Positions 63,983 to 64,000 of a stretch of 64,000 nucleotides of DNA are shown here, in pieces (position 1 is the stretch's first letter; every line of letters starts with the position of its first letter). The stretch is taken from assembly GCA_023205875.1 (NCBI GenBank), contig CP060759.1, positions 969,501-1,033,500 of the forward strand, written 5' to 3'. Source of the stretch: Chloropicon primus. Its lineage: Eukaryota > Chlorophyta > Chloropicophyceae > Chloropicales > Chloropicaceae. Position numbers and translations under genes: made by a program. The notes beneath the pieces were generated by a model. The model saw nothing but the letters and a program-made list of their open reading frames with translations, made no database searches and was not told where the DNA came from.

Positions 63983-64000
63983 GTGAGTGAGCCGGAGGGG

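Overview
This window looks like nuclear DNA of a compact-genome green alga, probably of prasinophyte grade; the species cannot be fixed from the sequence. Four observations point that way. Protein-coding genes carry spliceosomal GT-AG introns (splice sites could be placed in ten genes). Plastid proteins such as Psb27, ADP-glucose pyrophosphorylase and phytyl ester synthase begin with simple transit peptides and no leading ER signal, as expected for a primary plastid. Many 3' flanks contain TGTAA, the polyadenylation signal typical of chlorophytes. The gene set (Psb27, phytyl ester synthase, starch-type AGPase, AMI1, AP2-like factor, carotenoid cleavage dioxygenase) is that of a green phototroph. 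Genes lie on both strands, often 60-250 bp apart.

Layout. 0-2 kb: the 3' part of REV3 (DNA polymerase zeta catalytic subunit), interrupted exactly at the YGD/TDS active-site motif by a LAGLIDADG-type intein. 2-8.6 kb: an AP2-like gene divergent from a giant RRM-SAP-KH protein with about 21 KH-like modules, part of it a very recent 429-bp tandem array. 8.8-15 kb: cryptochrome DASH, AGPase, ribosomal protein eL8. 14.8-16.6 kb: no gene recognised. 16.6-27 kb: long-chain acyl-CoA synthetase, a protein kinase, a steroid-reductase-like membrane protein, MRE11 with an extra N-terminal SAP domain, and COG3. 27-33 kb: a pheophytinase-like hydrolase head-to-head with phytyl ester synthase, then a fumarate-reductase-like flavoprotein ending in cytochrome b5. 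33-46 kb: a small unknown protein, class 3 lipase, UCH deubiquitinase, kelch protein, a secreted unknown protein, a DUF2854-like membrane protein, a GOLD-domain protein, Psb27, and a fragment of a YjbQ-family gene beside a local duplication. 46-49 kb: carotenoid cleavage dioxygenase and two small predicted secreted proteins. 49.2-52 kb: an intron-containing tRNA-Tyr followed by two overlapping reading frames, the first resembling a serine recombinase and the second cysteine-rich; this is the most accessory-looking part. 52-64 kb: AMI1-like amidase, helicase-associated-repeat protein, an unknown protein, a MidA/NDUFAF7-type methyltransferase, a five-exon FHA protein, a coiled-coil protein, and the 5' part of a bacterial-type polyphosphate kinase (PPK1) cut by the window edge.

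The items most deserving attention are the REV3 intein, the serine-recombinase-like locus next to tRNA-Tyr, the SAP-MRE11 fusion, the amplified KH protein with a cysteine pair in nearly every module, PPK1 in an apparent green alga, and the divergent pairing of a dephytylase-like hydrolase with phytyl ester synthase.
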